Made by a program: the position numbers and the translations under genes
Notes under the pieces: generated by a model
The model's input: only the letters and a program-made list of their open reading frames with translations
The model's database searches: none
Told to the model about the DNA's origin: nothing
Assembly (NCBI GenBank): GCA_033439255.1
Contig: CM065883.1
Location: 186,001 to 250,000, forward strand
Direction: 5' to 3'
Source of the DNA: Hericium rajendrae
Taxonomy: Eukaryota > Basidiomycota > Agaricomycetes > Russulales > Hericiaceae
Length of the DNA: 64,000 nt
Part shown: positions 41,012-52,500 of the stretch, piece after piece
How positions within the stretch are numbered: position 1 is the first letter of the stretch
How the letters are laid out: each line of letters opens with the position of its first letter

Positions 41012-43433
41012 ATGGACAACACAACGGCGAAGCGGAAGCGCGGCCGACCGAAGGGCTCGAAGAACAAGCCGAAAGAAGCATCTGATAGCGGCGACGCCGT
41101 GAAGCGCCCTGTTGGCCGTCCGAAAGGGTCCAAGAACAAGCCCAAGGCTGCATCAGGAAGCCCACCCGCAGCACCTCCGACTCCCGCCATCGATGCAGAG
41201 CAGCTGCCTGATGCCGGTGGACCGTCGGCTGTGAGCCAATGTAAGTGCTTAGACTTACCATTCGCGGCTTCTACTTACAGTCGTGTGCACTGTTTCCCAG
41301 CGGTCACGCGCGATTCGGATTCTTCGAATCAGGACGGCGAAGAACGCACCAATCACGCGATCATCTTGAGTATGTCTTCGTTTTGCTCGAAGTTCGGACC
41401 CTACTGAACCAAAATTTGAATATATAGTTGAGCACCCCGTCTCCGGGGCACCCGACAGAGTCCGCGATGTGGAGGCAGACCACCCAGGTTGCGTGCCCCG
41501 TGAAGCGCGCGATTGCGCTGTGGCCCGGCCCGCGCAATTGAAGAGCGCACCATATGGACCAGAGGCGCGAGAATCCGAGCCGCACGAGCTGCGAGCGGGC
41601 TCAGGAAGCCCACCTGAAGCGCCTCCAACGCCCGTCGTCGAGGCTGAACAGCCTGTTTATGCTGGTGAGCCGGCGCCCGCGAGCCAAGGTACGTCGTCGG
41701 GCTGAATCTACAGCTTCGATGGCAAAATCTTACACTAGCATGTTGACCAGCAATACCGGCGGACGCAAATAATCCCAACGACAAAGAACGTGATTGCGAG
41801 ATCATGTCAGGTATGTCTAGCATGCTTTCTTCTTCTGAAATCGCAGACTTTACTGAATGATCAATAATTCTTTAGTTCAGCGCCCTGCCCGCAATGTACA
41901 GATGAACACTATGGAATGCACACCCTGTGAAGAGCGTGATCAAGTGCTGTTGTCGCAACAGGCAAGCTCCCAGTCTGCAAGAACCCCGGTTGCGCACCAA
42001 CGTGCCCCAGGTCGTGCACTGTCTTCTTGTATCACCAAATCCCCGTCAGCCATTGGGACGAGCGCGCACAGCTCTACCGTGCCTTCCCGCAATTCAGCAT
42101 GCGCGACGGCATGCCATATTGCCATTCTGTCAACCACGACAAGCCCCGACACGACGTCTTTCACGTGCGAAGCCACAGAGGAGCTTCTCAATGAGGCATC
42201 TTCACTTGTCGAAGGCGAGGCGGAACCTCGCGCTGATTGCACACCACCGAACACAAGTGACATGCAGCCCGCTTCAGTGGGATCACACGAGGCCCCCATG
42301 CCGAAGACTGTTGTCCATTGCACCCCTCCCCTCGTTTCTTCACCATCCGCTGAAGCTGTCACAGATTGCGGGCCGTCAGCAGCTTATCGCTTCGCCCCTT
42401 CTGTACAACCAGACGTGGCAGGTCGCTTCGTAGCAGACGACGCAATACCGGTTCCAGACGTCTCTTTTCCTGCCGGGTCATTAACAAGACATTCAAAGGA
42501 GAAAACGGGAAGCAGAGAGACGATCACAGACACCAGAGATCAAGGTAGCGAGGGCAACGAGACAGGCTGGGAAGGGCGCATGCTCATCATGCCGCAACCG
42601 GACCCGGACCCCCCCGCCTCTTGTGCGGATGCGCGCACAAGTTCGGCCGACTTAGCAGTTGGTGAGCATACTTAAGTTGTAGTGATTCTGCATCTGAATA
42701 GCTGACTCAACTCGCTGCAGATTCAGATATCACAGAAGTCGATCGCACGCTTGCAGCGTTGGACGATCTTCTCGGCCTAGCAGATGATGATACAGAGGAT
42801 GACGAGTTTCAGAAGGTGCCCGACGATGAAGAGGCAGATGCGACAGCAGGAGGAATTGGGGGGAGTGATTCAACGAGTCGTGCCACCCTGCCGACATGGT
42901 TACCAGATGCCTATGACACTATGCTCGAACGGCTTAAGGCGCAGATTGCGTCAAACCGTTCTCACCGTCCAACGTGTTATGATAGAGGCACATTCATGGA
43001 GATCCCACCAAACCCAGTCCTCGTCATCAAGGAGACGACATTCTCACCGGAGCTATTTTATCAGCCACAGTTTTTTATTTGGATCCCTCATCTCCTTGTC
43101 TCACGCATTCCTTGCCCCGCTTGCCATGCAGCACATCGCGTGCGAGATGGGCAGACATGTTGGCTTCGACCGAACGGGTTCCCAAAGAGTCCGCGCAGGG
43201 TCACCGATATTGAACAGAGCATCTACTTAATTGGGCAGCGCTACGTCTGTTCAAATAAGCCTTGCAGCAAATCATACCAGAGCTGGAGCCCTGCTCTTCT
43301 CCAAGTCCTTCCTGCTCATATTGCTGCTCAGTTTACCCATCATCTCAGTCACCGTGGCGGCATCACAGATCAAGTCGCACAATTGCTTCGAAGCTGTAGC
43401 CGAGGCGGGATTGGCCCGACGCCCTTCAAGCAC
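41012..43433 (+). CDS. AT-hook protein with DUF6729-like zinc region, 3' part missing
   Basis: The start MDNTTAKRKRGRPKGSKNKP and a second copy VGRPKGSKNKPK form two AT-hooks for minor-groove DNA binding. Several short introns follow (for example 41240-41282 and 42661-42720), through Ser/Thr/Pro-rich linkers. The final exon holds an acidic stretch and then ELFYQPQFFIWIPHLL, CPACHAAHRV, RYVCSNKPCSKSYQSW and LPAHIAAQF. This cysteine-containing layout resembles the DUF6729 region of Agaricomycete proteins that usually continue into a 3'-5' exonuclease-like domain. Here coding ends right where the LTR at 43434 begins, so the C-terminal half is absent. Such proteins are often linked to mobile DNA. 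The family name is recalled, not searched. Confidence 0.6.
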
Positions 43434-44453
43434 TGATGTGTGGACCCTGGGAATGGAGGCGGCAGCCAAAACCAAAACCAACAGAGTACCGGGGGGTGCG
43501 AGGGGGCCAAGTATCTCAAGAGGGGAGCGCCGAGACGTGTAGCTGACGGGTGATCGTACTACGGGTAGGGGAGCAAGGCCGCGGAGGGCGAGCTTGCTGC
43601 GCGTGGGCGACTTCCGACGCGGCTCTGCTAGGGACGATGACAGTACGACAAGACTCACGGGTCTTAGGTGATACGGCTTGTAGATAACGGCGCGGCGACG
43701 AGTACGACGAATACGATGAGCGACACGAGAAAGTGAGAAGAGCTACGTCTGAGACATGCTTAGAGGCTGGGGTGAGAACGTCAAACGGCGGGCTTTGTGA
43801 GATCTGAGCTCTGAGGGGAAAAAGGCAGATTCCGTTCTGATTCTCTAAGTCAGTAGCTACGGTACAAATGGGCAAGGCCGCCTCAGGCGGCCCGGCACGA
43901 CTTCCTACGACAACCTCCCGCTGACCGACCCAATCTCCAATTCCTTCCTGATCCTGCCTGCTCCGGGTCCCTTGGCGAGTGGAGTCGTTGCGGCTCGGCC
44001 CGTGCAGGGCAGAGGGCGTGCGCGTGGTACGAACGAATCAAAGGTGCCGCCTTACAACGTCGCCCGGGGCGTGCGTCGGGAACGGCGGGCGCGTCGAGCT
44101 GGAATGGCTGGGATGACGTCAGTAGCGCACTGTCGCGGGCGCCGCTCGTGATCCGGGGGCGTGTGGGCATTCGAGGGCGCGTTGATTGAGCCGGCTGGTT
44201 CTCTGGGCGCGCTTCTGTTCCTGTGCCGCTGACTCGTCCGGCCGGTTGATCTCCGGCCCGTTCGGTGCATCGGACCACGGGACACCGGCTTTAGTCCGAC
44301 CCGGTCGGTCCCGAACCCGTGGGGGCGCTTGTCTTGTGCAGGGAGCAACGTCGCGGTGGGCGGACTTGGTGCGGCTGAGGTGAAGTGAAGCGGGACGGGC
44401 AAGGAGGTGGGGAGTGGGCAATGCTGTTGCAAGGCGCGCTAAAGGGCGCATCA
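43434..44453 (-). mobile_element. 1,020 bp LTR of a minus-strand Ty3/Gypsy-type element
   Basis: The segment begins TGATG and ends CATCA, a matching inverted terminus as expected for an LTR. Its right end is followed by TTCTCCCCCTAAC, which on the minus strand is a polypurine tract directly abutting the LTR start. It is therefore the 3' LTR of an element reading right to left. Its left end interrupts the AT-hook gene. If AGCAC (43429-43433) is the target duplication, the same five bases should follow the partner LTR, which must lie beyond the right edge. No second copy of this LTR is in the window. Confidence 0.6.
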
Positions 44454-44455
44454 TT

Positions 44456-44493
44456 CTCCCCCTAACTGAAAATTTAGACTCTCCGTAGTCTAA
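44456..44493 (-). other. Polypurine tract plus hairpin, copy A
   Basis: On the plus strand this reads CTCCCCCTAACTGAAAA followed by TTAGACT-CTCCGT-AGTCTAA, a 7 bp stem with a 6 base loop. The complementary strand gives the purine tract next to the LTR. A second copy of the whole module lies at 62437-62471, right at the end of the integrase frame. Confidence 0.6.
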
Positions 44494-44579
44494 TCTGGAG
44501 CCCCACGAGGGATTCGGGCGCGGGCATGCGTGAAGCCGATTGTGCGACGGCGCCCTGGGCGGGTGTGCTGCAGCGAGCC

Positions 44580-44586
44580 TATAAAA
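44580..44586 (+). promoter_or_regulatory. TATA box of first cargo gene
   Basis: TATAAAA lies about 65 bp upstream of the ATG at 44651. With initiation 25-30 bp downstream it favours that ATG over the one at 44594. Confidence 0.5.
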
Positions 44587-47234
44587 GGCATCTATGCCCC
44601 GGGAGGGCACTCAACTCCGAGCCATCTTCGCGCCCGGCAGTCTTGTCCCGATGAACACCTTCCTTGATCAAGTCTTCCGCCAGAAAGTGACCTGGCTCCT
44701 TGCGGAGCGCTCGTGGACCCCGCTCGATGCGTCCACGCTGTCCAAGCGCGACACGGTCATCCGGGAACGCGAGATCTGGGGTCGAGACCTCATGGTCGCC
44801 GTAGTACGTCCAAGCTCGCTTGCGGCGTTGTTGCGTACCTGCTAATTCTCGGGACTCCAGAAGGACTACCAGCGCTACGCTGGCGCCATCGACGTGGGTC
44901 TGCAGGATGACATCACGCAGATGTCGGACCACTTCCTGTCCGAGGCCGCCCGCGCGTCCGGGAAAGTCCGCCGTTGGCTCGACTGGGGTTGGTACCTCAT
45001 GCCGTCGCTGAAGCGCGAGTGGCTCGATTCCCTGGAGCACCATCAGGTAGATGCCGCGGACCGCCTGTCCGTGGCCGAGTCCGAGCTGTGGGAGACGCGC
45101 CGCGCGGTGGCCCTGGAGGAAATCGATATCACCTGCCGCAAGTACCCACCAGTCCCAGCTATGAAATTATATAGTGCACCAGCAAATTGCCGTAGACGTA
45201 TTACAAAAACGTCGGCAATTGCAGGCCAGCAACTCGCAGCTCACATTATTATTCTACACATTATAATATACATCGGGGCCGCTTACCGGGCCGTACAGTA
45301 CTCAATGCTGCGCGCTTAGCGCGTCTACTCGCTCGGCACCGTGCTCGCTTCGCCTCGGCACCGTCCCCCGCCCTGCGCGCTTCCCGCCTCGGCTACGCGC
45401 TCACCGCCTCCCGCCCTGCCCGACCTCGGCTACGCGAGCGCTCGGCTACGCGCTCGCTCCTCGGCTACGTGCCCGCGCCCGCGCCCCGCCGCCGCCGCTC
45501 GCTCTCCGCCGCGGCTATGCGCCCGTGCGCCTCCCACCCTCGGCTACGCACCCGGACCCGCCTCCTGCCGCTGCCGCTCACTCCCCGCCGCCACCGCTCG
45601 CTCCCCGGCACCGCCGTCGCTCGCTCCCCGGTACCGTTGCCGCGACGCACATCATCAGCGCCGCAGGCGCTGCTGCCGTCGTCGTTGCTGCGTTGCGTGG
45701 TGCTACGCCCGCGCGCGGCCTCCCGACCCGTGCGCCGTTGCTGTGTACCCACGCCGTCGTTGGGGTATTTCGCGTGGGCGCTGGGCATCGCGCGCGGGGC
45801 TGGCGTTCGGTGCGGGTGCTGGGGCCTGAATGCGAGTGGGTGGGGGGAAGGGGGCAGCGCGCCGTTGCTGCGCTGTGCGTGCCGGTGCCGGGGTGCTGCG
45901 CATCGCGCGGGGACCTGTCGCGGGTATTGAGCGACGATCGCGGGTGTTGGGTCGCGGGCGCACGATGCGCGATGCCTATGGGCCGCGCGCACGCGCACTG
46001 GGTGCCGTCGTGTGCGTGGGTGCTGGCGCCGCGCACGCGCAAGCGCGGGTATCGGGCTCACGTCCACGTTGTCGTACGCGGTGCGTACGCGTCCAGGGCG
46101 TCTTGTGCGCGCTTCTGCGCATGTCCCGAATGGGTGGAGGTGGGTGGACGGCTGTGGTGGGCCGTGGAGGATGTGGTCGAGAGGCGTGGGCGGCGGACGT
46201 GCGGCGGATGTGCAGCAGACGTGCGGCGGGCATGCCAGATGGGGAGGGCGAGCTGAGAGCGACGCGACGTGCGCGAAGAGCATGAAGAGGGAGGGCGGGC
46301 AGGAGAGGGAGGAGGGTGCAGAGGGAAAGGACGAGGAGACGAGCCGTCGACGAGCTGTGGCGCGGCTCGGCAATCGCCGAACGTCGGCGGCTGAAGCCCG
46401 AGAAGCCCGACGTTCGAGGAGAGGAACGTACATGCGTGGAATTGAGCACATATTATACTGGAATTCATGCGCGAATATGTACAAAGGATCAAACTACATA
46501 CATATGCCAAATATTGAATGATTCCGGGCAGAATTCGAGCCAGAACAGAGAGAATACTGTAACCTTAGATAACCTTAATGTATAGTCCGTGTAGTGCAGG
46601 CTTCACCCCTTCGAAATTGGGCAAACGAGTCACGCGAAACAGTTTAAACAGATACATAGTATATATATGCAGAAGTACAAATATTTTGGCAAACATTCGA
46701 GACCTGGAGACTCGAAAAACGCGTAGAATACGGTGTGAAACACTCGAAAAATATCAATCTTGCCCAGATCCTATAGATCTGGGCTACGAAAAAATCTAAT
46801 AAAGTACAATGACATTGGTATAATGTCCTATAGCACACTATGACAGACCGATAGACGGTGGGAGGCAAGTGTGCTAAGAATGCGCAACTCGAATCAGATG
46901 GCCGGCGTGCCCGAGACGTCAATTCGAGCTCGACGCGCCATCCATTTTAGACGTGCTTAACAGTGCGTTGCACACAGTACACTTGAAGGCCATTCAATTC
47001 GTACCAAATCTAGGATTCACATTCTTACATTATATCTACAGCTACCGTATTATTTACACGATTTAATAAAATTTATTGGCCTTGAAATATGTCTTCGAAG
47101 CTCGGCCAGCCTCGTTCGGTGCCCTTTTCGGCAATTGCCGGTCGGCGTCAGAAGGCTCGTGGCTGAGCCTGTCCTGTTCCTCCTCCTCCTCCCGTCAAGC
47201 GGGGATGAGCCAGGGCTCAATAGCCCACGAATTC

Positions 47235-47298
47235 GTAAGTGTTTCGTCCTCAAATTTGTTATGCACATGTTTTACTAACTATCTTTTGCATGTTTTAG
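47235..47298 (+). other. Intron-like segment inside the DNA transposon
   Basis: Donor GTAAGT, branch site TACTAAC and acceptor TTTTAG are spaced as in the host introns (64 bp). The left frame reads MSQGSIAHEF and the right reads LSRTLTWHDRPHHDIPPR, suggesting a remnant gene or captured fragment. No family is recognised. Confidence 0.4.
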
Positions 47299-48276
47299 CT
47301 CTCTCGCACGCTGACGTGGCACGACAGGCCGCACCACGACATCCCACCCCGCATTCCCTTCCACCATCTCCTCCCCCGCGCTCGCAAACACGCGCACGAC
47401 GTGCCCAGCACATACGCGCGTAACGACACGCGCTGCGCACTTGGACCCCACCGTCTCCCGCATGCAAACCACCGTTGCGTGCCGGGAGCCCCAGCGCCGC
47501 GTCTGCGCGTTCCAGCGTCGCGCCCGCGTACTCCAGCTCCACACCGGCACATCAGCACCCTGCGCGCGCAACAGCACGACGTCGGCGCGCCAGCACCCCT
47601 AGCCCGCACCCCGCACCCCGCGCCCCGCGCCCGCATGTAACAGCCCCCCGCCCGCGCGTAACAACCCCTCGCCCGCGCCCAGCCTCTCGACCGCGCACCC
47701 AGCACCGCGACGCGCCCAGCACCAAGCCCGGGCGCCAGCACCGGCGTGCGTAGCAGCACCAGGCCCACACACTCCGCTTGCGTGCCAAGCCCCCCGCTCG
47801 CGCGCAACAGCCCGCGCGCCCAGCCCCATGCCCGCGTGCCCAGCCCCACGCCCACGCGCCCAGCACCGCGACGCGCCCGACATCAAACCGGCGCGCCAGC
47901 ATCCGCGCGCACGTAACAGCACTGCGCGCGAGTGCGCCTGCAACCTGCGCACCTAGCACCCCGCCCCGCGCCTCGCCCGCATGTTCCGCCTGTGCGCCCC
48001 AGCGTCGCAACCCGATCTGCAGCCCCGCGCGCCATGCCCTCGTGCGCCCCAGCACCCCGCCATATGCGTTCCCCCACGTCCAACACCCCGCGACACCCCG
48101 CGTGTGTACCAGCACGCTGTGCTCGTGTGCGGCCAGCCGCGGACTGGGTAGTACCCCTACGTCGACCGGACCGCAGCGCGCATGCTCTGCAGTGAGCACA
48201 TGGCGAGTAGCATGCGGTGCGTGCATAGCCGCGGTGCGGAGGCGGAGTGGCACGAGCGGGGCAGGGCAGGACGGTA

Positions 48277-48423
48277 GGCGCCGGCGAGCGCGCAGGAAGG
48301 CGCCGGCGAGCGCGCAGAGAGGCGCCGGCGAGCGCACAGAGAGGCGCCGGCGAGCGCGCAGAGAGGCGCCGGCGAGCGCGAGGGAAGCGCCGGCGAGCAC
48401 GAGGGAAGCGCCGGCGAGCGCAG
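48277..48423. repeat. 22 bp minisatellite, about 7 units
   Basis: Tandem units of GGCGCCGGCGAGCGCGCAG plus AGA or GAA, 21-22 bp each, with small changes between units. They lie in the G-rich right arm of the DNA transposon. Confidence 0.8.
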
Positions 48424-48498
48424 GTACGACGGAGTGTCGGCAGGCCCGTAGCTGAGCGCAACGAGCGCGCGGCGGCGGTAACTAGCAGTAGCGACGGC

Positions 48499-48574
48499 GG
48501 CCGAGATCCCTAAGATCTCGGCCCATATGTTTTTTTATGAATATCATATGTTTTCGCAGCACCCTGGGTGCTGC
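48499..48574. repeat. Two perfect hairpins near the transposon right end
   Basis: GGCCGAGATC-CCTAA-GATCTCGGCC (48499-48523, 10 bp stem), followed by a run of T, and GCAGCACC-CTG-GGTGCTGC (48556-48574, 8 bp stem). Subterminal palindromes of this kind are common in DNA transposons and may bind transposase; that role is inferred. Confidence 0.65.
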
Positions 48575-48956
48575 CTTACCTGTGTGAATTATAATGTGCC
48601 CGGCGACTGGCTGATCAGCAGTTGCCGGGGTTTTTGTAATACGATTTAGGCAAGTTGCCCTATATAATATATTTCAGTGACTGGGACACCTCAAGTACCA
48701 GTATGACGTCATAGACGCGGAGGCCTGCAAGCGGGCTCTGGAGCCGTTGTTCGCCAGGCTGCATCAAGCGGTCTCCGCGCCGGAGTTGCCGTGGGAAGAC
48801 GCCGGGGGAGAGGTGAGCGAGGATCCGCATGAGCTAGAGACGATGCACCGCCTAGTGGCGGAGGCACTCGACTTGGCCGAGCTGCTGCGGCTTCCGCCCT
48901 ACCGAGCAGACGAGGAGGGCGCCCGTGACAGGGTCGCGGGAGGGGCCGCGGATTAG

Positions 48957-49239
48957 TATAGTACGATGTACACCGGTGGTGAGCATGCCTCGCCGCTCAA
49001 TTGAACTATTCTGGTTCCAAGGCGCACTATGCTGTCTGTGGGACTTGCCCGTCGCCGAATAGGCTTCCTGTTCGCGAGACGCGGCTGAAATGACAAATGG
49101 GCGCCAATCGGGGCCTGAGATCCTGATTGAGTCCGAAGCGACAACTGTTTTGGCCGGGTGCCCGCGTCGCGGGCTTCTGCGCGAAGCTGCGAAGCTACCT
49201 GTACGCGGGGGCTTCTCCGGAGGCAATTCGCCAGGCGCT
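48957..49239. other. Intergenic between first cargo gene and the chromovirus
   Basis: About 280 bp. Before the retroelement inserted, this was most of the space between the two cargo genes and presumably carried the second gene's promoter. No TATA box was seen. Confidence 0.45.
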
Positions 49240-49536
49240 TGTAAGGCGGCGCAAGGCGACGCCTTATGACGTGCGCAATTGGGCGCGCGTCAGCGAGTGA
49301 CTTAGGCATAGCGGAAGGAGCCCGGGCCGGAGGCATTGATATCACGCGTCAGAGGGATTGTTTGCAATTGTTTGTACTCGATGGATCCACAGCGCCGGCT
49401 GTGCCGGCACTGTAGGTTTTAACTTTTCATCCACGACATCCATACCTGTATTGTGCAATCCATCCCTACCCCTCTGGGTAACGTGGATTCTGTTCAGCTC
49501 AGGTGTGAAAGTCGTAAGAAAAGTGCACTTGTTACA
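49240..49536 (+). repeat. 5' LTR of the chromovirus
   Basis: It runs from TGTAAGGCGG to CTTGTTACA and is 297 bp long. Identical to the 3' LTR except for five positions, all within the first 71 bp. Confidence 0.95.
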
Positions 49537-49590
49537 CTTTTTTGAACACCACCGCTTCAAATTACTCAAGAACTGACGCAATCCAACCGG

Positions 49591-52500
49591 ATGGCATCCA
49601 AACCCACCACCAGATCGCAGTCTCGCGCGGGAGTGGATAAAACCACTGCCGACGAGTCTCCGCCTGCAGGAAGCACCCAGGACATGCCGGGGTTCCTCGA
49701 TCCGGCACCGCCGGGTCACGAAAATCAACAAAACTCGTACTCCACATCGGAGCACGAGGTTGAAGTCGACAAAACTTTTGTACTCCCGAAAGATGTTGCG
49801 CAATCTACCCCGACCGCAGAACTACGCGATCGGGGAGGTAACGACTATCACCCGGATGATGAGGGAGATGAGTTAGAATATTCGCGCCGCACGCCTGAAC
49901 CTGAAGACAGCGAGCTCGAATACAATGCTATGATCGCGGACGAGATCCATAAAGGTCTCGAACGCCTGGAAGACATTGAAGACTCGGCAATGAGTGCATT
50001 CAAGCGATTCAGTGAAGAAAAAACTACGCTGCGGGACCTCATCGCGAAGATGGCGCACAGTCGGCGATCCCGATCGGAATCGTCCGAACGTGCACGATCC
50101 CGTAGCCGAAAAAAGGGGAAAGGAAGGGCAGTCGAGACGACGGCCACCCCTCCCCGCGATGCTCACGCAGAATTTGAGAACACCGTGAACGTGATGAAGG
50201 CTGATGCCAATATCAGCGCCGCGGTCGAGACGCTAGATGGCCCCCAGCGCACTGATGAGACCGACAGCCGATACGAACTCCGACTGGAAGCCGTTCGTCG
50301 ACTCGTTTGCCACCAAGACGAGGTGGAACGAGCCTTCCAAGAGAAACGACTCCCAGTAGGGTATAAGGCCCCCAAAGGCACGACTGGAATTACACCCCAG
50401 TCAGATAGCAGCTACAGTATGTCGGCGCACCATGAAAACGGTGACCATCATGCGGGAACGCCCACCACCAATATTGCCCACGAATACGAGGCGATTAACC
50501 CACGAACCGTGCGGCAGGCCAGTGCGGCACCACTGATGTCACGTCATGGCAGTTCTGCACCACCGATGCACCCACTAGTTGCATCAGTGATAGCAGGTAT
50601 CACCAGCACCCACGGGGGGTCCATGGCTCGACAGTCACAACCCCCTGCAAGTACACCTCGGGTCCAACCGACTGGGCCGGGCAACGTCCCCCTGAGCCGA
50701 CACCAGTCCGTAGTCAACCAGTCGTATAGAACGACAGTACCGACCACGGGCGGGTATGCGATCGGTGCGCTGGGAACACCCAATGGAGCGCAAGCGGTGA
50801 TCCAGGGGGTACCCAACGCACTCACATATACGCAGCAAGGCGTCCTGACTCGTATCATTGAAATGATACGAGACAGGGTGGGAGATGAGCCCCCCACGGT
50901 GATCCCCACCCATGCCAAGCATGTGAAACTCCCTATCCCGGAGAAGTATGGAGGGCAAGACGATCTCGAAGCGTTCGACTTGTGGCTCGCAGCACTACTC
51001 CGTTGGATGCGAATGAACTATATGACGGGAACCACCAACGATGTATCCCGATTGAACTACCTGGGTACCATACTGACCGGTGAAGCAGCTGTATGGTACG
51101 CCGCGGAAGTGGAGGATCCATACCGTTCAAAGATCACTTGGACCTTCGAAGAGGCGGTCATCGCACTCCACACACGCTTCATACATAAGGCCACCGCCAT
51201 ACAAGCGTATGAACATTGGGTCCAATGCAGATACTCCCGCAAGCGCGGAGTCGCTGCATTCTTCAACGAGATGAAGCTCAGAGCCTCGAGACTAGTCGAG
51301 GCTCCCAGCAACTATACATTCAAAAAACAGTTCCTTGGAAGCCTCCCGGAGGAGATCGTCACCGCGATCTTCACCAACCGAGAGGTCTCCGCCGAACATG
51401 GTATGGTCCAGGAACTATTAGACGCGGCGCTTCGCGTCGAAGAAGCACAGGAGCTCGTGCATGCTCACCACGACGCCGCCACCAATCGGACTGGAATGAA
51501 CCACCAGCCTGCGATCACTGGTCAATCCAGTGTACGACGGACAGAGCCAACGCCCCGCGACCGGAACAGGGTGCGCTTCACCCCGTCAGAGTCGCGTAGG
51601 CCAGTCGATGCCCGCCCGATAACGCAGCCCAACAGTCGGCCCAGTACGTCGACGACGATGCCCGCCCATGCTACCACACGGCCGACCACGTCATCAAGGC
51701 CCACGGAAGGGGCCACCCGCACCTACAACACTGGTCCTCGTCCCAATGACAAGGAACCACCGCGTTGCTTCAGCTGCGGATCGGTGAACCACTTCGCCAA
51801 TGACCCAAAATGCCCGAAGTTCGGCCAGAACCGTAGCAGCACCCGAGACCGGCAGCGTGTATTTGCTGCCCGAATTCTCGATGACCGTTCCGATAGAGAT
51901 TCGCCGGAGCGCGAAGATCCGGTCGAGAATGGCGCGGAACATAGCGCACCAGAGAACGAGGAGTTCTCTGATGACTCGATCCCGCTGAATCACGCTTATG
52001 ACTCCTCGGGTGCAGAAGACGCCGAGGACTATGAGCGTGAACAAACGACGGATGACGATAGCGACGACCACATGCAAGTCGCTAGCATGCGGTTCTGTGC
52101 CATGCGGATCGTCGACGAACTCGACCCCGCATCTGAGACCGATGACATGCCGCGATTGGAGGAGCTAGACGACTCCTCCGATGACGAATTCCCCGACGGC
52201 AACTCTACACACTGGACGACGCATCCAGGTGTAGACCCCATCCTGAGAATGGGTACTAGTGCCTCGGCATATACGTTCACTCAACGCTATGCTGCGGGCC
52301 ATAGTATATTCCCCGAATCAACTCTACACCCAGAAGACACCCCGTTGAGTGGACGAGAAATGCCATTCACGGAGGACGAATTCATAGATGACCGCGACGA
52401 CGACGGTACACCCCATACCACGTTCGCCGACGCTGCCCACCGCGATTGGCGTGGCCGCATCATAGACATGCACCAACAATATGTCTATGATCGGCAGCGC

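Larger units (their letters stand above)
45147..48691. mobile_element. 3.5 kb DNA transposon, probably non-autonomous (hAT-like TSD)
   Basis: The segment is flanked by an 8 bp direct repeat CAAGTACC (45139-45146 and 48692-48699), inside a coding exon. Its ends are imperfect inverted repeats: GTCCCAGCTATGAAATTATA at left matches the reverse complement GTCCCAGTCACTGAAATATA at right. Similarity continues inward through TTTTTGTAATACG, present in opposite orientations near 45.20 and 48.63 kb. The 8 bp duplication suggests the hAT superfamily or a related class. The interior is very GC-rich (45.3-46.4 and 47.3-48.5 kb) around an AT-rich core and has no recognisable transposase. Confidence 0.7.
44651..48956 (+). 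pseudogene. First antisense cargo gene, interrupted by a DNA transposon
   Basis: Coding starts MNTFLDQVFRQKVTWLLAER in exon 1 (44651-44803). An intron at 44804-44860 (donor GTACGT, branch CTAAT, acceptor CCAG) leads to exon 2 with LQDDITQMSDHFLSEAARAS and VRRWLDWGWYLMPSLKREWL. At 45147 a 3.5 kb element begins inside this exon. Coding resumes after 48699 with VIDAEACKRALEPLFARL and ends at 48956. The protein is small, helical and Trp/Leu-rich; I do not recognise a family. It has its own TATA box and lies antisense to the surrounding Gypsy element, ahead of a second gene in the same direction. Confidence 0.5.

Noticed and set aside
45465-46484. Long reading frames on both strands in the GC-rich block (up to about 340 codons)
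   Set aside because: They are Arg/Pro/Ala-rich low-complexity frames that arise from biased composition, overlap in several frames at once, and show no motif.
48277-48423. Possible CRISPR-like array
   Set aside because: The units are contiguous 21-22 bp tandem repeats without spacers in a eukaryotic genome; this is a minisatellite.
47552-48461. Overlapping long frames on both strands in the right GC-rich arm
   Set aside because: Same reason: repetitive Ala/Arg/Gly composition, open in many frames, no domain.
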